This document shows, piece by piece, positions 58,553 to 64,000 of a stretch of DNA of 64,000 bases. This DNA comes from Isoetes taiwanensis. Lineage: Eukaryota; Streptophyta; Lycopodiopsida; Isoetales; Isoetaceae. The position numbers were made by a program, and so were the translations under genes. The stretch lies in NCBI GenBank assembly GCA_021234155.1, contig JAJEKV010000112.1, positions 62,001-126,000 of the forward strand, in the 5' to 3' direction. Under the pieces are notes generated by a model, which saw nothing but the letters and a program-made list of their open reading frames with translations, ran no database searches and was not told where the DNA came from. Every line of letters begins with the position of its first letter. Positions within the stretch are counted from its first letter, which is position 1.

Positions 58553-58882
58553 ATTGTCCATGTAACCATTGAATGGCCATCCCCCCATGTCCTTTGCATT
58601 GCTTTCTCGTCTTCCTTATTCGATTTTAACACTACTGAAATCCTTGTGCAGATTGTGTATCTCTTCCTTAATGAACATCTAGTAGCAAAAGGAGTTGTGG
58701 GGCAAATGACACAATGCCACTTCAAGGAAATACCGAATGGAGTAGTGAGCGTAGGTGTGGAGGAAGTGATCGAAGGCCACCATACCCTTCCTTGGCCAAC
58801 TCGGATGCAAACACAATAGCGAAGCCGGGGGCTCATTCGGTTCTCTCGGAGAAGTGAAGATGCTTTCGGAGTCGCTCTACTA

Positions 58883-61626
58883 ATGGCGCCCCCAAAGAAA
58901 AGACAAATGGACAGAGGTGGGAAAGGAGACACAACCGCTGACAAGATATACCCTTCTTGAAAAGGATTGTGAGATATGGCACTTTTGCGACTCCATTATC
59001 GCCGGAAAGGGATTCATATCGTTCACTGGCCCCGATGATGCAGTTTGTGACCAGTTTTTGGGTTTTAAGTTTGTGGGAGTATCTGTAACTGAAGGTTTCT
59101 CTCCCCTTTCTGAAGTGAACATCCATTGCCAGGGTTGCTTGCAGCTGCCGAAACCGGGGATGCTCGTGAGATGGAACAATGACCTCGTCCTTGTTGATGG
59201 AATGAAGGTCTCGGAGATATTGACCGCAGCACCGCAACAGGAAGCAGATATAGTATCCAGCCAAAGCAGCTCAGAGCATCAGAAGCACCCAAATTATGAG
59301 AAACGACATTACACTTTTCATTCCCAACAGCCCAGGAAGGTTGTAAGGCCACCAAAGCTTGTTCGTCTCACCACTCAGAATGCTATCCTCAGTTACAGGA
59401 GGACCTTATGCTGCAAGAATAGGTGTTGCGTCAAGTTCTCTACGAATCAAGTTGTTAACATGCGAAAGGAATTCCTTGCCATGAAATCTAGTGATAGGGT
59501 TACTTTTGTTTATGACATGTTCGGTAGGCATATCTGAAATGGAAGGCCCAATTCCTTGAGAGTGCACGCAAGGCCGAACATGGTAACTGTGGCACCTTGA
59601 AGCCTCGCTCCTCGATATTGGCATGTGAGGCCGTGTTTTCTATGTTTGTGAGGGAAAACTGTGAATCTTTGCCCCACCGCAGCAGGAGAAACGAGGAGGG
59701 GATAAGAGAGAACGTTAGGAAGTTGCCTGCAATGTTTACGAAGTCCAGCATTCTAGAAGAGGTTAATGCAGAGGTTGTGGCATTGACTGGCAAGAAGGTA
59801 TCACCGACAGGTTTTCATAGAACGTGGAGGCGGAGCTTCTGGGATGTCAATATCGCAAAGAAAATTGCATTCTCCAAATGCGATACGTGTGAGGTGATCC
59901 GTACAAAGTTACTGAAGACCAAAGATGAAGGAGAGAGGAGGATGCTGCATGATAAAAGAAGAGCGTGATAGATTAGAGCAGGCCTCGTGGTCGCATCACA
60001 AGATCGGGTCGTGGAGATTATACTCCCATGTATCCCTACCAATATCTTTGTATTATTCACGACAAGATGGATCAAGCGAAAACAATGATTCGAAATTGCA
60101 ACAATGCGGAAGTCTCTCGGAGACTTGACAAGCTCAAAACGCCATTGATCGGGTGCAATCGACTCATGGTCATGGAAATGGAAGCTATGGAAACTTTGCT
60201 CGGACTTATGGCGGATGACTCTAACTTCCATGTAGGTTCTTTGAATAACATCTTGAAGAGATTAGAGATGGGGCAGTATATGGGAGGCCACCGCCGATGC
60301 TTCTGAATCATTCGCTCCAAAATGGGTGTCCTCCTTGCGACACCACGCCTTGGAGTCAAAGTTCTCACTATCCAATAGCAAAGATACCGCTAATTTGCCA
60401 CAAGAGGGACCATCATTGAAGCCTCTCGCCCAAGATACTTCGCTTGGTGGATGGACAACGATCCGACGTGAGAACAAGAATAGGTATGTTTTCTCCTATC
60501 TTTCTTACCTAGTATATCTTGGTGTGTTTGAAGAGATTGAGCTAGGGTTCATGATGCCCTGGGGTCATACACATGATGATATCGATGCCTTGTTTGGTAA
60601 CTTCTCCACATCTTTAAAGAAGGTCGAGGTGCTCACAATGCCGTAACCACTTGTATGAATTCCACAAATGCAACTTGAATACACCTGCATTGCCCTATGT
60701 TGTTGACAAAGTTCAGGATTGGAAGGGTTTTATAGAAGGCTACATACCGGATGGGGATGATAGATTGACGTGTCATACCACCCCTCTAACTTTCAGATTC
60801 GCTATGAATGGTGATTGGCCACCATGTATTACAAAAACTCGACCCACTTACTTGGATTGGTTGCCTCGCCGGTAGAATAAAGATGTGGAAAGAAAAAAAA
60901 AGGATGGGAAGCCCATGATGCCGCTTGGATATCCTAAGTCGCTTCCTCCCAAGAAATCGGTGAAGGACCTTGGCCTCGCTGCAAAAACAAGATCCACAAG
61001 CATATATTGCATTGGGTTGCTTTTTCAACTAGTAACAAGGGTGCTCCAAAACAGCCAAGTACTCGGCACAGTTCACGTCCACGATTGAATATTGGATGAA
61101 ACTCTTGCAAGAATCGGGGAACATCGCCAGGACGAGGCACTTATTATGACTTCGGCCACGCATTAGGCAAGCCTTGCCCTCCCGATGTAGTCTGTAGTGG
61201 TGGAGCCAATTGCTACTATCACTCTTCCTTATGTCGCCCCCGGAAGGACAAACCTGCATCGAATTCAATCCATACAAAGATTTGAAGAAAGGTATGTTTA
61301 TTATGGCACGCCCTGATGATGTGTTGTGTCCAACTTGGGTGGGCCTAGCTACTGAGGAGCCACAAATGGATGATAAGAAGGAGAACTTTGAGACTATTCT
61401 GGTGACTTGGTGGGAGCCAATCCCGGTGAGGAACCAAGTCTACCCAGCTAATTATGCCAATTGCTGGAAGAAGAGATGGAGGCCAACGACTGCAAGTGAC
61501 CGCATAGAACTAGAGACTACCGACTACGCTTGGGAGCTATCAAACAAGAAGAAGATACCTAATACTATTAAGATACCCGTGCATGCTGCTGAGGCATATG
61601 CAGCACTCGCAGGGGATATCAATTAG
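58883..61626 (+). pseudogene. Gene A, copy 2: DUF7869-type transposase-like gene
   Basis: Start at ATG 58883 (MAPPKKRQMDRGG, NLS-like), then a frameshift into the 206-codon frame ending 59537. Domains in order: an N-terminal block with SFTGPDDAVCDQFLGFKFVG and LVRWNNDLVLVDG (59150-59205); a Cys-rich motif LCCKNRCCVKFSTNQ (59408-59450); LPAMFTKSSILEEVNAEVV and FHRTWRRSFWDVNIAKKIAF, then CDTCEVI (59720-59900); the acidic IIHDKMDQAKTMI (60055-60095); DDSNFHVGSLN; WMDND then RENKNRYVFSYL in a shifted frame (60448-60500); GHTHDDIDALFGNFS (60560-60606); and a C-terminal GMFIMARPDDVLCPTW and TWWEPIP domain (61290-61430). The acidic HDKMD, MDN and HDDID motifs suit an RNase H-like catalytic triad. 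At least five frameshifts or stops disable it. Transposase activity is inferred from the family. Confidence 0.7.
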
Positions 61627-62360
61627 TGTATAAAAAAGAGTCGTTCATGCAAGTGTGGCAAAAAATGGTCCATAAATTCAGGTATTGTCCATAATTAATG
61701 AAATTGTGCTTTACTACTATGCATTTCCTCATATAATCTTCCGGGATGCCATTAAACTTGGCTCTCATCTGCCATACCTTCTTAATATTATCTAGAGTAG
61801 GGCGTATTGGCAGGTGCCCTAGACTGCCTTCGACGTGTGCTCTAAAAATAATTTGCTTCCACATCCACAATGGTGGGATGTACAACCATTTCCCAAAAGT
61901 CAAGCGCATGAGAAGACGAGATTCTGTTTGAACTTGAAACTTCTCCTGTATCTCCTGGCTTTTGTGATTGGCGAACATACCATTTATGAAAATGAGGATT
62001 TGCTTGAAGAACATCTTGAATAGAGGGATGGACGGAACTTAAGATACAATTCACCATAAAATAATATGAAGCTTCAATTAAAATGTAGCCCTCAGCTGAG
62101 GCGAGTATAGGAATAGAAATAATTGAATGTAAACATCCTCTTCCATGATCATCCACATTTGCACCATTTTCCTCGTGTTGATCCTCAAAACTTGCAATAT
62201 TCTCAATATTTTTAGAAGCAAAATCATTTACAGTTTTGTCCCTTTCATATAGAGATGAAGCTATGGAAGCATCCTCCTCACGTCGCTGAAACGCGTCTAC
62301 ATCCGAATCCATTGGGGTGTTTGCAAACATGGAGTGAAAGTGCAAGAGAGGAGAAATCAT
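61622..62360 (-). CDS. Unrecognised minus-strand ORF pair
   Basis: Two overlapping frames. 61842-62360 starts with MFANTPMDSDVDAFQRREED and an acidic, low-complexity region; 61622-62014 has RLTFGKWLYIPPLWMWKQII and LPIRPTLDNIKKVWQMRAKF. A frameshift or short intron near 61960 would join them into about 220 residues. I do not recognise the family. It converges tail-to-tail with gene A copy 2. Confidence 0.35.
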
Positions 62361-62414
62361 TCAAAGGTGTATAGAGCAAATTATAATACCTCATGAAATT
62401 TCTAACGGCATATA

Positions 62415-62885
62415 AAGACCCTTCCTATTTTTTTCCACCTTATGTGGAACCCTTCCTATTTTCCCTCTCGCGTGGGAAATAGGAAGGGTTTCCTTGCCAT
62501 TGGAGAATAGGAAGTGTTTCTATTCAAATTTTGAAATCTAGGGTGACGTGCGTACTTGATGGACATGCCGCCGTAATGGAAGACGTTCGTGCCGATAAGC
62601 GTAATCCATAAAGGCTCGTGCGTGCAAATATTCTAGAAATAAAATGGAAACTCTTCCTATATTCCCTGGAAATCCTAATCCATTTTCTATAGTGGAAACC
62701 CTTCCTGTTTTCCGGGGAAACCCTTCCTAATTTCAAAAGCTAAAAATACAGATAGGTTTCCACGAAAAATAGGAAGGGTTTCCATGGAAACCTTTCCTGG
62801 TTTTATTAAAAGCCGGAAGGGTTTCCTTGGAAAATGGGAAAGGTTTCCCGGAAAATCGGAAAGGTTTTCATGGAAGGGTAACATT
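62415..62885. repeat. GGAAGGGTTTCC short inverted motif array
   Basis: About ten copies of (T)AGGAAGGGTTTCC or its reverse complement GGAAACCCTTCCTA, in both orientations, at about 62419, 62447, 62477, 62508, 62651, 62697, 62718, 62769, 62785, 62813, 62838 and 62858. Pairs in opposite orientation abut (62697-62725; 62765-62800), giving foldback structures. The frames across it are artefacts. Confidence 0.85.
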
Positions 62886-64000
62886 AATTGGGCGTACATA
62901 GAACCATCATCCAACTAGCCCAAATTTGCAAATTTAAGAAAATAGCTCTAATGAGACAACTCAAATTCAAATCATGCCTCTATGGAAAAGTAATCAATTA
63001 TTTTCCTAGTTACAAAGTTATCTTAAAGATAGAACTTCGAAACTTGAAGGAGCCACGTGTGAAATAAACAACTAATTTATATTTTTAAATTACATTAATG
63101 TACAACCAAAATACATAAACAAATGTCTAAGGGAAAAAGAAGCCAAAACCTAGTCCCAGAATATGCTACACCTATTGCTTGCAATATGAATTGTGAAATA
63201 TATGATTCGACTTTAATCGGCTCTTCAAATGTTGCTTCCCTTGCTAAGGATTCGCGGGGCATACAAAATTCACCTGTTTCAAAGCATTTATCATTTCGTC
63301 GTATTCCAATTTGAATCTATGGCATCCCGATCTATTTTGTTGCTTTTTCTCCATTTATTGGTTAAAATGGAACTTCCTTTGATAGCAAAAGGATCTCTTC
63401 AAGATAAGTAAGAAGCCAACATGTGTATTTACAGCCTGCTTCAAACAAAAATTTCCAGAGTTTATTAGTTGGAATTCCAAACATGGTTATGTCTTCACTT
63501 AGCCTAAAAGTTTGAAACAACATAAATAATAGCAGAGAAAACCCTCTTTTTATAGAAGAGGGAAACCACACAAAATAGAAATAGGGTAGTGGTTATTCCT
63601 TGGCATGCATTATCGTGATGCCACGTGTCTGTCGCCTCCACAGCAGAATGGAAGTAGGGTTACTCCATTCCGTTGGACCGGCTATGTAGGTAATTTGTTT
63701 AGGGTTTCATTTAGGTTTTCATTGTGCCATCAAGCTTCTCGTTCGTAGCTTGCCTTTGACTGCAGCTCTTTGCATCTCGCACAGGTCTCCAGGCCTTCTT
63801 TGTATCTTATAGCAGATAGAACTCCGTCACAGGGAAAGTCTGCCAGATTTCATAATACCAAGATATAATTACCTTGATAACATACCATCTGAAACATAGG
63901 AACCTGCCTCAATGGATGGCTTCCATATGCTACTACCTACCTTTCAGATTCATTTCATATTTTTAATCCAAAAACCCCCATTAGCATCCATAAATTCGGC
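62886..64000. other. Right-edge spacer
   Basis: No gene supported. It includes the third CACGTG-type repeat (about 63615-63680). Confidence 0.5.

Noticed and set aside
62524-62914. Minus-strand frames with repeated FPGNLSHFPRKP-like peptides
   Set aside because: They are the translation of the GGAAGGGTTTCC motif array.

Overview
The window looks like intergenic and intronic DNA from a land plant with a large, repeat-rich nuclear genome. Evidence: a plant-type BTB/NPH3-like gene, Ty1/copia and LARD-type LTR elements primed by initiator tRNA-Met, MULE-type transposase relics, a PPR-like relic, GT-AG introns, TATA boxes and AT-rich spacers. The family content (a DUF7869-type transposase-like gene next to a ParB-like/methyltransferase-like gene) makes me suspect a non-flowering plant such as a lycophyte, fern or bryophyte. 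That is inference; the sequence does not prove it. There is no sign of bacterial operons.

Layout. 1-6.3 kb: a decayed copy of a two-gene unit. Part of gene B lies on the minus strand (1-559) and gene A on the plus strand (2381-5100), with GCGGCCGC palindromes between and inside them, followed by two broken copies of a small gene C (5392-6160, minus). 7.2-8.0 kb: MULE transposase relic. 8.3-16.5 kb: broken Ty1/copia element, split by a 3.77-kb insertion (10851-14621) with perfect inverted-repeat ends that carries a tandem array of palindromes. 19.4-21.4 kb: intact minus-strand BTB/NPH3-like gene with a ubiquitin-like C-terminus and an 81-bp in-frame intron. 22.5-23.4 kb: two-exon transposase-like fragment. 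23386-34063: complete LARD-type LTR element with 1.69-kb LTRs, PBS, PPT and a 5-bp target duplication. 34.5-37 kb: a short unknown ORF, three intact paralogous small C genes with their own TATA boxes, GGGCGCCC palindromes and a nested multi-hairpin. 37108-42535: 182-bp direct repeats around 5 kb of purine-biased non-coding DNA. 42.6-57.1 kb: a long minus-strand gene B copy, apparently spliced over a ~9.7-kb intron, with a ParB-like part (54.5-55.0 kb) and a methyltransferase-like part (43.1-44.8 kb). 58.9-61.6 kb: the divergent plus-strand gene A copy. 62.4-62.9 kb: another short inverted motif family (GGAAGGGTTTCC).

How the parts may work together. The same divergent arrangement, gene B leftwards and gene A rightwards, occurs twice, at about 0-5 kb and about 43-62 kb. 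I read this as one large transposon-like unit: gene A encodes an RNase H-like, DUF7869-type protein and gene B a ParB-like plus SAM-binding protein. In each copy the predicted introns and the divergent intergenic region are studded with short GC-rich palindromes, but the palindrome family differs between copies (GCGGCCGC in the first, GGGCGCCC in the second). This unit, its copy-specific palindromes and the unrecognised small gene family C are the best candidates for something undescribed. Most coding regions are decayed; only the BTB gene and C3-C5 look intact.
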